Shown one piece after another: positions 1 through 9,319 of a stretch of 38,404 nt of DNA. Each line of letters starts with the position of its first letter. The first letter of the stretch is position 1. The translations under genes and the position numbers were made by a program. The DNA comes from JANXQE01 sp035651635. GTDB lineage: Bacteria; Verrucomicrobiota; Verrucomicrobiia; Limisphaerales; UBA8199. The stretch covers positions 1 through 38,404 of the forward strand of contig DASRFK010000242.1 of the NCBI GenBank assembly GCA_035651635.1. Direction: 5' to 3'. The notes under the pieces are model-generated. The model saw only the letters and a list, made by a program, of their open reading frames with translations. It was not told where the DNA came from and searched no databases.

Positions 1-2
1 TG

Positions 3-2237
3 CTGCCCGCGGTCACCGCGTTGGGAGGCAGTGTCGAGCTGGGATTTTGGGCGGCGCTAAAGTCCAACCTGGCGCAGCAAAAAACCTTTCTCGGCGCGCT
101 GGTGTTCAACAAAGGGGCGCTGCTCAACGGCGACCGTCCGTTATGGGTGCTGGGCCTGCCTTCGCTGCTGCCAGTTCTGGCCTTGAGCATTCGCTGGCCG
201 TCGTTCATGGGCGATATCAGCAAAATCGGGGTGACGCTGGCCAATCTGGCTTTTCACATCATCTACGCCGTGCTGCTGGTGGTGTGCCTTTGGGTCGCGC
301 TGGACCCGCAGTTCAGCCCACGGCATTACCAACCATTGCTGGCCAATTACGGTATTTATCTGCTCACGTTTTATTATCTGGCTGCGTTAAGCATCGGCTA
401 TTTTGTGGGTTACTTTCTGCTGGTGTTCGGTGTGACTCCGAGCGGGCGGCAGCGATTCCGCAAAACCTATCCGCCGCTCATCAATCACACTGTGGTTTTC
501 GCCACCTACGCGTTGGCGATCATCACGCCGATACTGCTGCTTTGGCGCAATGTTCCGCTAATCCGGGTGACCAACGGCCCGCAATTGCGCCAATACGCGG
601 CGTTAGTGACCGAAAAGTTGCCTGCCGGGGGTGGCTTCGTAGTGAGCGACGACCCGCGCCGGTTGTTACTCATCGAGTCGGCTCTGACCCAAGCCAGGCG
701 GAGCAAGGACTTCGTGATGTTGGACAGCGCTTCGTTGGAATATCCCGATTATTATCGGTATCTCAAGCGCTTTTACCCCAACCGGTGGCAAACAGTTCCA
801 CCCAAGCAGATCAGACAAGTCGCCAACCCCGACCTCCAGCGCATTGTATTTCAAATTGCCAAAACCAACGACCTGTTCTATCTGCACCCGAGTTTCGGTT
901 ACTATTTCGAGGTGCTTTACCCGATGGCGCACGGCTTGATTTACAAGCTCGATGCCTATCCGACCAACGCGGTGTTGGTGCCCCAACCGTCCGCCGCGGT
1001 CATTTCCGAAAACGAGGATTTTTGGACCAGGGCGGATGGGACGGCTTTGCGCCCTGTCTCGGCGGCGATCGCCGCGGCTAAGCCGCCCAGCCAGTTGGGA
1101 TTTATGGATCGGCTGGCGCAGACGGCGCACCTGGCCGTCGAGACTAACCGCGACGCGTTGATCCTGGGCACGTTCTATTCTCAAGGTTTGAACTTTTGGG
1201 GCGTCCAGATGCAGCGAGAGAATCAACTGGGGTCAGCCGCCACGCATTTCAGCCGCGCCCTGGAACTCAATCCGGACAACGTTGTGGCGGAGGTCAATCT
1301 GGAATGCAACCGCAAGCTGCAAGCTGGCCAGAAAACCACCGTTCAAATTTCCAAAGATCTCGAAGATCGGTTCGGTCATCGCACCTGGGACCAAATCATG
1401 AGGGAAAACGGGCCATTTGATGAACCCACGTTCTGTTATGCCCAGGGCAGCGCGTTACTGCAAGGCGGCAACCAACATCAGGCGGCGCTCCAATTCGAGC
1501 GGGTCCGCGCGCTCGAGCCGGACAACCTGTCCGCACGGTTGGGGCTGGCGCAGATCTACTTTTTTAACCGGTTGCCCGATGCCGCGCTTCAAGTAATCGG
1601 CGAGATCCATTCGCAGGCGCAATCAGTTCCGCTGGCCCACACCAACGCCGTCCAACTTCTCGGGCTGGAAACCTCAGCCCACCTGGCGAAAGGACAATTG
1701 ACCCAAGCCGAAAATACGGTCGAAACTGCTCTGGCCAAAGCGCCGCAGGACTCCGAGTTGCTCTCGATTGCGACGAAGGTGTACATGGATTTTGGATGCT
1801 ACAGCAATGCCTTGGCGACGGCCGATCGGGAATTGCAGTTCCGGCCCGACGACGCGGCGGCGCTCTTCTACAAGGGCAACGCTTGCCTGCAACTCAATCA
1901 GCTCGGCGAAGCGATCCCGCCCTTAACGCGTATGCTCGAACTGGAAACCAACAACTTTTCGAAGGCTCACTACCTGGCGCAGTTCATGCGCGCCAAGGCA
2001 TTCCTTGGCCAGAACAAACTCGCCGAGGCCAAAGCGGACTATGAAACCTTAAGACAGGCGCTGCCGAAGGAGTTTCCGGTTTACTTTGACCTGGCGGAAA
2101 TCGCTTACCGCCAAAAAGACACCAACGCCGCCATCCAGAATTACGAGCTCTACAAGGCCAATGCCCCGACGAATTTCACGGACGATCTTAAGTTGGCGGA
2201 TACGCGCCTGATTGAGCTGAAGCACGGCTCGCCGTGA
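3..2237 (+). CDS. DUF2723-like membrane protein with C-terminal TPR repeats (5' end cut by window)
   Basis: The reading frame is open to the left edge, so the true start lies outside the window; a TTG at 21 is only the first start-like codon seen. The visible N-terminal part has about four hydrophobic membrane segments (roughly residues 45-65, 70-97, 115-143 and 155-180). A soluble region follows, and then from about residue 395 to the end a run of TPR-like helical repeats, for example the units containing AATHFSRALELNPDN and AALQFERVRALEPDN. Large polytopic proteins of the DUF2723 family (PMT-like, possible O-glycosyltransferases) with TPR tails are known from Bacteroidota and Verrucomicrobiota, and this fits their C-terminal half. 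The family's catalytic N-terminal part cannot be checked here. It lies 10 bp upstream of a glycosyltransferase gene, probably in the same operon, which supports a role in envelope or protein glycosylation. The family call is moderately sure; the TPR and membrane segments are clear. Confidence 0.7.
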   Translation: MPAVTALGGSVELGFWAALKSNLAQQKTFLGALVFNKGALLNGDRPLWVLGLPSLLPVLALSIRWPSFMGDISKIGVTLANLAFHIIYAVLLVVCLWVALDPQFSPRHYQPLLANYGIYLLTFYYLAALSIGYFVGYFLLVFGVTPSGRQRFRKTYPPLINHTVVFATYALAIITPILLLWRNVPLIRVTNGPQLRQYAALVTEKLPAGGGFVVSDDPRRLLLIESALTQARRSKDFVMLDSASLEYPDYYRYLKRFYPNRWQTVPPKQIRQVANPDLQRIVFQIAKTNDLFYLHPSFGYYFEVLYPMAHGLIYKLDAYPTNAVLVPQPSAAVISENEDFWTRADGTALRPVSAAIAAAKPPSQLGFMDRLAQTAHLAVETNRDALILGTFYSQGLNFWGVQMQRENQLGSAATHFSRALELNPDNVVAEVNLECNRKLQAGQKTTVQISKDLEDRFGHRTWDQIMRENGPFDEPTFCYAQGSALLQGGNQHQAALQFERVRALEPDNLSARLGLAQIYFFNRLPDAALQVIGEIHSQAQSVPLAHTNAVQLLGLETSAHLAKGQLTQAENTVETALAKAPQDSELLSIATKVYMDFGCYSNALATADRELQFRPDDAAALFYKGNACLQLNQLGEAIPPLTRMLELETNNFSKAHYLAQFMRAKAFLGQNKLAEAKADYETLRQALPKEFPVYFDLAEIAYRQKDTNAAIQNYELYKANAPTNFTDDLKLADTRLIELKHGSP

Positions 2238-2247
2238 CCGCGCCTGG

Positions 2248-3405
2248 ATGCGGGTCACACACGTCATCACTCGGTTGATCATTGGGGGCGCCCAGGAAAA
2301 CACCGTCTACTCGGTCCTGGGACTGAAACAGAAGCCGAGAGTCGAGGTCGACTTGATCTCGGGCCTAAGCCAGGGGACGGAAGGCTCGCTCGAAGATCGC
2401 TTTGCCCATTGCCCTGGCACGCTGCGCCTTCTCCCCGAATTGGTGCGCCCCATCCGGCCGTGGACAGATTGGCGAGCCTTGCGCCGACTGCGCGAGATCT
2501 TTCTGCGGGAGCATCCGGACATCGTTCACACCCACAGCGGCAAAGCGGGGATTGTTGGCCGGCTTGCGGCGGCTGAGGCGGGCGTGCCCATCATTGTCCA
2601 TACGATTCACGGTCCTTCCTTTGGCAGTTTTCAAGGACTGTTGGCCAACACCATCTTTCGATACGCGGAGAAACGGGCCGCGATGGTCACGACGCATTTC
2701 GTAACGGTAGCGGACGCGATGAAGCGCCAGTACCTGGCGGCCGGCATCGGGCGCGATGAGTTGTACACCCGAATCTTCAGCGGGTTTGATCTCGAACCAT
2801 TTCTGCTGGCTTCAAACGATCCGGCCTTGCGAGCGCAATTTGGACTTGGCCCGGAGGACATCGTCGTGGGTAAGATTGGCCGCCTGGTTGCGCTGAAGGG
2901 CCACGATGACCTGTTCGCCGTCGCGCCGGCTTTGGTTCAAAAATGTCCGCGAATTAAATTCCTGTTGGTCGGGGACGGGCCCTGGCGTGACCGCTTCGAT
3001 CAACTGGCGCGAGGCTCGGGTCTGCAAAAGCATTTTGTTTTCGCGGGGCTGGTGCCGCCGGAAGCCGTCGCGCGCCTCGTTGGCATTATGGATCTGGTAG
3101 TGCATTTGTCATCACGCGAGGGACTGGCGCGGGCGTTGCCGCAGGCGCTGGCGGCAGCGCGTCCAGTTGTGGCCTATAATTGCGACGGCGCCGACGAAGT
3201 TTGTCTTGAGAACCAGACTGGGTTTCTGGTGAAGCCAGGAGATTTGCTTAATTTAGAGCAGAAGGTGTTGCGGCTGGCCGGGGACGCTGAGCTGCGAAGA
3301 CGTTTTGGACAACACGGCCGCCAACTCGTGCGCGAGCGTTTCCCGGTGCAACGCATGGTGGATGAACTGCACGCCCTTTATGTCAAGTTGTCCGGCCGTG
3401 ACTGA
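2248..3405 (+). CDS. GT4-family glycosyltransferase
   Basis: A 385-residue GT-B fold glycosyltransferase that probably transfers a sugar from a nucleotide-sugar donor to a lipid-linked or cell-surface glycan. The N-terminus shows the typical opening THVITRLIIGGAQ of GT4 enzymes, followed by HTHSGKAGIVGRLAA, the usual acceptor-side loop. The C-terminal half has VGKIGRLVALKGHDDL and FLLVGDGPWRD, and the nucleotide-sugar binding E-x7-E region appears as SREGLARALPQALAAARPVV. Length is normal for the family. ATG at 2248 starts exactly at the family N-terminus and lies 10 bp after the upstream stop, so co-transcription is likely; no good Shine-Dalgarno is seen. Together with the next gene, a polyprenyl-phosphate sugar-phosphate transferase, it suggests an exopolysaccharide or O-antigen type pathway. 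Donor and acceptor cannot be told from sequence. Confidence 0.9.
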   Translation: MRVTHVITRLIIGGAQENTVYSVLGLKQKPRVEVDLISGLSQGTEGSLEDRFAHCPGTLRLLPELVRPIRPWTDWRALRRLREIFLREHPDIVHTHSGKAGIVGRLAAAEAGVPIIVHTIHGPSFGSFQGLLANTIFRYAEKRAAMVTTHFVTVADAMKRQYLAAGIGRDELYTRIFSGFDLEPFLLASNDPALRAQFGLGPEDIVVGKIGRLVALKGHDDLFAVAPALVQKCPRIKFLLVGDGPWRDRFDQLARGSGLQKHFVFAGLVPPEAVARLVGIMDLVVHLSSREGLARALPQALAAARPVVAYNCDGADEVCLENQTGFLVKPGDLLNLEQKVLRLAGDAELRRRFGQHGRQLVRERFPVQRMVDELHALYVKLSGRD

Positions 3406-3496
3406 GCGGCTGGCGGCAAAATTTTGTGAAAAGCACTTCGGCTAATTTGCTCAGAGCTTGTTGGATCGACGGTACGCCCGCGGCCGGGCTGCGACC

Positions 3497-4531
3497 ATGA
3501 GGTTCCCCTGGAACGTTTATGTCACGGCGGTCCTCAGCGCGGCAGCAGTAGCGGCTTTGTCGCTGCCGCTCTGGCGCAAATGGTGTCTGCGGACGGGATT
3601 GCTGGATGATCCCGGCCATCGCAAGATACACGAGCAGCCCGTGCCGCTGGCGGGCGGGTTGGCGGTCGCCACGGGCCTGCTTCTGCCCACGATCATCGGT
3701 TCGCTGGCGTTGTGGTTGCTAGGGCCGAGCGATTTGTTGGAGTCGCATGCGCGCAATGAGGGCGTAGCCCCGGCGCCACTGGATCAGCGCGCTGAGTTTC
3801 TCCTGCGCTACGGGCTCAATCGGCGAGCGTTGGAACTGGCAGGCATCCTTATTGGCGCCGTGGGAATGCTGAGCCTTGGCTGGCTGGATGATAAGAAGGA
3901 GTTGAGTCCGCGGCCCAAGTTCATCGGCCAATTGCTGATTGCCCTGATGGTGGCGGCTACTGGCGCTCGGATTACCTTGTTCGTGCCCAACGTTCTGTTC
4001 CATTACGCCATCACGATTCTGTGGATCCTGACTGTGATCAACGCGTTTAACTTCATGGATAACATGAATGGGTTGTGCGCGGGGTTGGGAGCGATTGGCG
4101 CCTGGTACTTTGCCACCATTGCGGCGGCGCAAGGCCAGTACTTAGTGGCGCTGATTGCATTTTTGACGTTCGGCGCGTTGCTTGGGTTTCTGCCCTACAA
4201 TTTTCCCAATGCCCGCGCCTTTTTGGGGGACGCCGGGAGTCATCTCATCGGCTACCTGCTGGCAGTGCTCGCGATTTTGCCTCATTTTTACAGTGCCCAT
4301 CATCCGCGGCGGCGGGCGGTGCTCATCCCGTTGCTGGTTTTGGCAGTTCCGCTTTTCGATCTGGTGTGGGTAGTGCTGCTGCGCTGGCGTCGTGGCCAGC
4401 CATTTTATGTCGGTGATACCAACCACCTCTCGCATCGGCTAGTGCGCTCGGGTTTGTCGCGGAGCGGCGCGGTGATTCTGATTTGGATACTGGCGGCGCT
4501 GATTGGGGCGGCCAGCTATCTTTGGCTGTAG
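3497..4531 (+). CDS. MraY/WecA/TagO-family undecaprenyl-phosphate glycosyl-1-phosphate transferase
   Basis: An integral membrane enzyme of about 344 residues that would move a sugar-1-phosphate from a UDP-sugar to undecaprenyl phosphate, the first membrane step of a surface polysaccharide. Family motifs are in order: DDPGHRKIHEQPVPLAGG near residue 38, the Asp pair in LGWLDDKKELSPRPKF, NAFNFMDNMNGLCAG, FLGDAGSHLIGY and a His-rich GDTNHLSHRL near the C-terminus. About ten hydrophobic segments surround them. It resembles WecA/TagO more than MraY because of the GGLAV stretch and the C-terminal HLSH motif. I chose ATG 3497 because it begins directly at the first membrane segment; a TTG at 3458 would add 13 residues without family character. 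The sugar, probably a HexNAc, is inferred only. It converges on the ClC gene with two bases between the stop codons. Confidence 0.9.
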   Translation: MRFPWNVYVTAVLSAAAVAALSLPLWRKWCLRTGLLDDPGHRKIHEQPVPLAGGLAVATGLLLPTIIGSLALWLLGPSDLLESHARNEGVAPAPLDQRAEFLLRYGLNRRALELAGILIGAVGMLSLGWLDDKKELSPRPKFIGQLLIALMVAATGARITLFVPNVLFHYAITILWILTVINAFNFMDNMNGLCAGLGAIGAWYFATIAAAQGQYLVALIAFLTFGALLGFLPYNFPNARAFLGDAGSHLIGYLLAVLAILPHFYSAHHPRRRAVLIPLLVLAVPLFDLVWVVLLRWRRGQPFYVGDTNHLSHRLVRSGLSRSGAVILIWILAALIGAASYLWL

Positions 4532-4533
4532 CC

Positions 4534-6345
4534 CTAGACCTCGGTTTTGCGGCTGGCGGCAATCGCTTCCGAGAAGATGCCCAGGACTTCAGCGCGCGCG
4601 AGGGCTCCCACCAACCGATTCTCCTTGAGCGTGTTTACCACGGGGATGTTGCGCTGTTCGCTGGCCAGGACTACCGGCAGTACTTCGAGCAAACGTTGGT
4701 TCGGTGTGACACACGGAGGTGGCGGGCGCATGATGTCATAGGCGATGATGCCGAGCAATTGTTCCCCGGAGCCGAGGAATTCTTTGAGATCATGAAGCGC
4801 GATGAGACCGACCATCTGGCCCTTGGCATCGACCACCGGCAGGAAGTTGTTGGCGCTGGTGAGGAACCGATTGGCAATCTCACCCAAAGTCGAAGTCTCG
4901 CGCACCGGTGGCACTGGGGCGCGCATTAAATCACTTACCGTGCGCTCGGTGGCCGCTTCCGAAGCGGTAGGCTCCTGACGGAGTAACAATCCCTTGCGGC
5001 GGAGCGGCTCCGTATAGATCGACTCAGGATGGAGTTTGCCCGCCACCAGGATGGAAACGACGCAAGCCAGCATCAACGGGGGCATCAGGGAATAATCCAG
5101 CGAGATTTCAAAGACCATGATCATGGCCAGCAGCGGCGACCTCAACGTGGCGGCCAGCATGCTGCCCATGCCGACCACGGCAAAAGCGGCGATCGGCAGT
5201 TCTTCAGCCAGGTGCAGCTCGCGCAAGCCCAAACCAAAGATCGCTCCCACCGCGGCGCCAAAGAATAAAGTGGGAGTGAACACACCGCCCACAGCCCCTG
5301 ACCCAACGGTGGCCAGAGTGGCCAGGAATTTCGCTAGAAAAAGCGCGCAAAGGACCAACAACTGAGGATAAACGCCCAGCAGAATGCGGTTGGTGACGAC
5401 ATAGCCGTTGCCCCAGACTTCGGGAAACCGCAAGGCGATTACTCCAACCACCAGCCCGCCCAGCGCCAGGCGAATATAGATCGGCACCTGCAGTTTCTTA
5501 AAGAGTTCCTCCGAGTAGGTGAGAAGTTTCAGAAAGGCGGCGCCGACGACCCCGCTGACCACGCCAAGGCAAACAAACCAGGGCAGCTGAGAAACGCTGG
5601 TGAAATCAAAAGGCGGGACTGTGTACCAAGGTTTAATGCCAAAGAAACTCCGCGAAACCATGGTGGCAACCACCGATGCAAATACCAGCGGCGCAAACAA
5701 GCTCATCGAGAAGTTGCCCAGCACGATTAGGGCGGCAAAGACCGCGCCCGAAATCGGTGCGTTGTACGCCGCCGAAATGCCTGAGGCTGCGCCACAGCCC
5801 ACCAGCAGCCGCAGCCGATAAGGATGCCATTTGGCCAGTTGTCCCCACTTCGAGGCGAAAGTGGCCGAAAGCTGGGTAATGCCGCCCTCGCGCCCAATTG
5901 AGCCTCCCGAGCCGATCGTTATCAAAGAGGAGATGAACTTTACAATTGCGCTTCGAAAAGGCAAACGGCCATCGCCGGCGACGACGACTTCGAGCAGATT
6001 GCTCGAACGTTGGGGACCCGCCAATCGCAATCCCCAGTACAAGACGAGGCCCGCGCAAAGCCCGCCCAGGGTGGGTGTGAGCACCCGCTGCCAATCCGCC
6101 ATGATTTCAGCCACCTCAACCGGGTCGCCCGGGCGCCGCAGGAATAGGCTTTTGACCGATTCGGTGGCGTAATAAAAGAAGAGGTTGACCAGCCCGCCGA
6201 TCACGCCCACACCTCCGGCGAGAAGCAGATGAAAAGCTTCTTCGCTAAAGCGGACCCGCTGGCGGATGCGCAGAGCACGCTGCCAATGGCGCCGAAAGTA
6301 TTGGCGCAAGTCCCCCAGGAGCTTGCTGTTCGTCAGGAACCGCAC
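4534..6345 (-). CDS. ClC-family chloride channel/transporter with C-terminal CBS domains
   Basis: A 603-residue membrane protein of the ClC family, which moves chloride by channel or H+/Cl- exchange mechanisms. Ion-pathway signatures are visible: GSGGSIGREGG with the gating glutamate (the usual GREGP is GREGG here) and GSGAVGGVFTPTLFFGA. Two CBS domains follow from about residue 465 (VSDLMRAPVPPVRETSTLGE and IIAYDIMRPPPPCVTPNQRL), and these usually bind adenine nucleotides and regulate transport. A short charged N-terminal region precedes the first membrane helix. ATG at 6345 gives MRFLTNSKLLGD. Whether it is a channel or an exchanger cannot be decided; the residue equivalent to the proton glutamate of the E. 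coli protein was not located. It is transcribed against the upstream polysaccharide genes and is probably independent of them. Confidence 0.93.
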   Translation of the reverse strand: MRFLTNSKLLGDLRQYFRRHWQRALRIRQRVRFSEEAFHLLLAGGVGVIGGLVNLFFYYATESVKSLFLRRPGDPVEVAEIMADWQRVLTPTLGGLCAGLVLYWGLRLAGPQRSSNLLEVVVAGDGRLPFRSAIVKFISSLITIGSGGSIGREGGITQLSATFASKWGQLAKWHPYRLRLLVGCGAASGISAAYNAPISGAVFAALIVLGNFSMSLFAPLVFASVVATMVSRSFFGIKPWYTVPPFDFTSVSQLPWFVCLGVVSGVVGAAFLKLLTYSEELFKKLQVPIYIRLALGGLVVGVIALRFPEVWGNGYVVTNRILLGVYPQLLVLCALFLAKFLATLATVGSGAVGGVFTPTLFFGAAVGAIFGLGLRELHLAEELPIAAFAVVGMGSMLAATLRSPLLAMIMVFEISLDYSLMPPLMLACVVSILVAGKLHPESIYTEPLRRKGLLLRQEPTASEAATERTVSDLMRAPVPPVRETSTLGEIANRFLTSANNFLPVVDAKGQMVGLIALHDLKEFLGSGEQLLGIIAYDIMRPPPPCVTPNQRLLEVLPVVLASEQRNIPVVNTLKENRLVGALARAEVLGIFSEAIAASRKTEV

Positions 6346-6440
6346 GGGTCAATCTTACGAGATGGCCTGGTTTTGACGAGTGCGAAGCAATCCCCAAGCG
6401 GTTCCGATGTGCAGGGCAGGGGGCTAGCCTCAAATGCATA

Positions 6441-6698
6441 TCGCGCGTCGCTGCGGGCAGGGATGCCCGCGCGCCGGAGCGCGGGCTTGCAGCCCGCAGA
6501 GATCCAGGAACTGAATATGGCGCTGAAACGGGTCTAGCTTCAGCTGGCTCTCGCGCGTCGCTGCGAGCAGGGATGCCCGCGCGCCGGAGCGCGGGCTTGC
6601 AGCCCGCAGAGATTCAGGAACTGAATGTGGCGCTGAAACGGGTCTAGCTTCAGCTGGCTATCGCGACGTCTCTGCGGGCAGAATGCCCGCGCGCCGCC
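6441..6698. repeat. 110-bp tandem repeat with GC-rich palindromes, 2.3 copies
   Basis: Two nearly identical 110-bp units (6441-6550, 6551-6660) are followed by a diverged partial third unit. Each begins TCGCGCGTCGCTGCG and carries two short inverted repeats, GCGGGCA/TGCCCGC and GCGGGCTTGCAGCCCGC, then GAACTGAAT and CTGAAACGGGTCTAGCTTC. The two full units differ at only a few positions. No protein-coding pattern is seen. It resembles REP-type palindromic intergenic elements. It sits between the ClC gene start and the metG start, so it could also affect transcription or mRNA structure. Confidence 0.8.
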
Positions 6699-6752
6699 AA
6701 ATATCCGAGGCATTCTTGCCATTGGGTCACGGGTTGGCCACAGTAACCGCAG

Positions 6753-8309
6753 ATGAGCAAACGGTTTTATCTGACGACTGCCATTGACTACGTCAATGGG
6801 CAACCGCATCTCGGGCATGCCTACGAAAAAGTGGTTGCGGATGTGATCGCACGCTCGCATCGGAGCTGGGGCCAGGACACGTTCTTCTTGACGGGACTCG
6901 ACGAGCACGGCCAGAAAGTGCAACAAGCCGCGATGGCAGAGGGAAAGGCCCCGCAGGTGTATTGTGACGAGTTGGCGGTGGACTGGCAGCGCTTCGCGGC
7001 CATCCTCGGTTGCACCAACAACGATTTCATCCGAACGACGCAGCCGAGGCATAAGCAAGTCGTTCAACACATCCTCGCACAGCTTTACCGTGAAGGCCAT
7101 TTTTACAAATCGATGTACGAAGGCTTTTATTCGGCCAGGGAGGAAACCTTCCTGACCGAAAAGGATCGCCGGCCGGATGGGACATTCGATCCCGCTTATG
7201 GTGAAGTGACCCGCTTACAAGAGGAGAACTACTATTTCCGGCTCAAGGAACATCAGCCATGGTTGATCGATTACCTCGAACAGAATCCCACGTTTGTCTG
7301 GCCGGAGTATCGGCGCAACGAGGTGTTGGGGTTCCTGAGGAACAACACCCTGGAAGATCTGTGCATCAGCCGGCCGGCCGCCCGCTTGAATTGGGGCATT
7401 CCTCTCCCATTCGACCCCGATTACGTCGCCTACGTGTGGTTCGATGCCTTAAGCAATTACCTCAGCGTGCCGGCCGCGCAGGGAGACCCGGGTGTGCCGG
7501 CCCAGCTTTGGCCCGACGGCGCGGCATCCGGAGCACGGCTTGAATTATGGCCCGCGGACTTGCACATCATCGGCAAGGATATTCTCAAGTTCCACTCGGT
7601 ATACTGGCCGATCATGCTTAAGGCCATGGGCGCTCCCTTGCCCAAGCAGATCCTGGTTCACGGCTGGTGGCAAAAGGACGGACAGAAAATGAGCAAAAGT
7701 ACCGGTAACGTGGTCGACCCGATGTCGGTGATTAACGAGTGGGGAGTGGATGCTTTCCGCTACTACGTTTTGCGGGAGCTGGATATCGGGCCGGATGGGA
7801 ATTGGACCGATGCCGGATTCCGGGGCCGGTATGCGGCCGAGCTGGCCAATGGATTGGGCAACCTCGTCAATCGGTCGTTATCAATGCTCAAACGGTATCG
7901 CAACGGCGTGGTTCCGAAACGATCGGATGAACTGGCGCCTGATGCCGAGCGGGTGGTTTCAGAAACGCGCGTGCTGCTTGAGCAGCATCGGTTACAACCA
8001 GCACTACAATCGATTTGGTCGCTCGTTACACGGGCCAACCAATATGTCGATCACACCGCTCCGTTCAAATTGGCAAAAGATCCGGCCCAGGCCGAGCGGC
8101 TGGACCAGGTGCTCTATAATCTGGCCGAGGTCTGCCGGCTTCTGGCGGTGCTGCTCTGGCCATTCCTGCCGGAAACCGCCGGGAAAATTTACGCCCAGCT
8201 CGGCCTGGGGGCGGCACCCGATAACTTCGAACTGGCACGCTGGGGCGGTTTGCCTGCCGGCCATAACCTGGGAACGCCTGCACCCTTGTTCCCACGAAAG
8301 GACGCTTAG
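6753..8309 (+). CDS. metG: methionyl-tRNA synthetase, short form without C-terminal tRNA-binding domain
   Basis: Charges tRNA-Met with methionine in the cytoplasm. The class I HIGH motif is PHLGH at residues 18-22 and the KMSKS loop is exact at residues 312-316 (GQKMSKSTGN). The connective peptide around YEGFYSAREETFLTEKD lacks the two Cys pairs of the zinc-knuckle type, so this is the zinc-free form. At 518 residues it ends after the anticodon-binding helical domain, with no EMAP/TRBD-like tail; such short forms are common and functional. The ATG at 6753 begins the canonical MSKRFYLTTAIDYVNGQ opening; no clear ribosome binding site is seen. Upstream lies the 110-bp repeat. It appears monocistronic. 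Confidence 0.97.
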   Translation: MSKRFYLTTAIDYVNGQPHLGHAYEKVVADVIARSHRSWGQDTFFLTGLDEHGQKVQQAAMAEGKAPQVYCDELAVDWQRFAAILGCTNNDFIRTTQPRHKQVVQHILAQLYREGHFYKSMYEGFYSAREETFLTEKDRRPDGTFDPAYGEVTRLQEENYYFRLKEHQPWLIDYLEQNPTFVWPEYRRNEVLGFLRNNTLEDLCISRPAARLNWGIPLPFDPDYVAYVWFDALSNYLSVPAAQGDPGVPAQLWPDGAASGARLELWPADLHIIGKDILKFHSVYWPIMLKAMGAPLPKQILVHGWWQKDGQKMSKSTGNVVDPMSVINEWGVDAFRYYVLRELDIGPDGNWTDAGFRGRYAAELANGLGNLVNRSLSMLKRYRNGVVPKRSDELAPDAERVVSETRVLLEQHRLQPALQSIWSLVTRANQYVDHTAPFKLAKDPAQAERLDQVLYNLAEVCRLLAVLLWPFLPETAGKIYAQLGLGAAPDNFELARWGGLPAGHNLGTPAPLFPRKDA

Positions 8310-8358
8310 TGGTCATGAACGTGAATCCAATGACGTCATGGTATGTATGTTCATACCG

Positions 8359-8480
8359 CTTAGAGGGTGTTGTAAAAATACCGACTTGGGCGTATGCGTT
8401 CGGAGTCCCGCCTTTAGGCGGCCGAGCGCCAAAACCGCTGAAGGCGGGACTTCAAACCGAATTCTAAAACACGCACTTAG
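8359..8480. repeat. MITE-like element 1
   Basis: About 122 bp bounded by imperfect inverted ends: left CTTAGAGGGTGTTGTAAAA, and right CTAAAACACGCACTTAG, which reads CTAAGTGCGTGTTTTAG on the other strand. The interior has a hairpin-prone core with GGAGTCCCGCCTTTAGGCGG and AAGGCGGGACTTC, and no coding sequence. Three more copies of this type lie at 9320-9424, 13318-13447 and 13444-13605. Confidence 0.7.
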
Positions 8481-8544
8481 TCTTGGCAATCCAAGCATAA
8501 GAAATTGTTTTGAACTCTCTTCCGCCGAATGCTAGAAGGTGTTT

Positions 8545-9291
8545 ATGAAATGGCTCCTCGGCGTGATTCTGTCGGTCTCAGTCTTCTCTTTCATCCTTGT
8601 GCAGGCCGGCGCGGCTGAACCGGCCAAGGGCAAAATTCGCGTGCTCGTAGTCACTGGGGGACACGATTTCGAACAGGAACAATTTTTTAAGCTGTTCGGC
8701 GATAACGCGGATATCACCTTCCATGCGGTCGAACATCCCCGGGCCCATGCTTTGCTCCGGCCCGAGGCTGCCAGGGATTACGATGTGCTGGTAGCTTACG
8801 ATATGCATCAGGAGATTTCCGACGAAGCCAAGAGTGATTTGCTGGCCTGGCTCAAAGCCGGGAAGGGCTTTGTGGTTTTGCATCATGCCATTGCCTCCTA
8901 CCAGCAGTGGCCGGAATACTCGAAGATTATCGGCGCCCGATATTACCTTGAAAAGACCACGGTTGACGGTGTTGAGAAGGCTCGTTCGGTTTACCAGCAT
9001 GGCGTTCATTTCCGCATCCACGTCGCAGACCCCGACCATCCGGTGACGCGCGGCGTCAAGGATTTCGATATCCATGACGAGACGTATAACCTCTTCGACG
9101 TGGCAAAGGATGTCCACCCTTTGCTTACGACCGAAGAACCACTGAGCAACCGAGTGATTGGCTGGGCGAAAACTTACGGAGCTGCCCGGGTAGTGTATCT
9201 GCAGTCCGGACACGATCATTTCGCGTACGAAAATCCCAATTACCAGCAAATCCTCAGACAGGCCATTCGATGGGTGGCGAAAAGAGATTAG
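8545..9291 (+). CDS. secreted ThuA-like domain protein
   Basis: A 248-residue exported protein with a clear signal peptide (MKWLLGVILSVSVFSFILVQ, cleavage after AGAA). The mature part is a ThuA-like / class I glutamine amidotransferase-like fold: IRVLVVTGGHDFE at the first strand, DVLVAYDMHQEI, the elbow region GFVVLHHAIASYQQWPEY, and a C-terminal GAARVVYLQSGHDHFAYENP. ThuA proteins are linked to trehalose or other sugar use in Rhizobia, and secreted homologues are expanded in Verrucomicrobiota and Planctomycetota; the substrate is unknown. ATG 8545 was chosen over GTG 8539 because an AAGG Shine-Dalgarno lies 5 bases upstream of it and the signal peptide starts there. It is flanked on both sides by MITE-like repeats, so it is probably transcribed alone. 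Confidence 0.88.
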   Translation: MKWLLGVILSVSVFSFILVQAGAAEPAKGKIRVLVVTGGHDFEQEQFFKLFGDNADITFHAVEHPRAHALLRPEAARDYDVLVAYDMHQEISDEAKSDLLAWLKAGKGFVVLHHAIASYQQWPEYSKIIGARYYLEKTTVDGVEKARSVYQHGVHFRIHVADPDHPVTRGVKDFDIHDETYNLFDVAKDVHPLLTTEEPLSNRVIGWAKTYGAARVVYLQSGHDHFAYENPNYQQILRQAIRWVAKRD

Positions 9292-9319
9292 GTCGTCGTT
9301 TCGTTGAAAAGCAGGGGAG

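Noticed and set aside
47..1081. 344-codon frame overlapping the DUF2723-TPR gene
   Set aside because: Shadow frame of a gene with clear membrane and TPR structure; the translation is Arg/Ala-rich without any motif.
6441..6698. CRISPR array
   Set aside because: The units are 110 bp and repeated whole, without short repeats alternating with unique spacers, and no cas gene is present.
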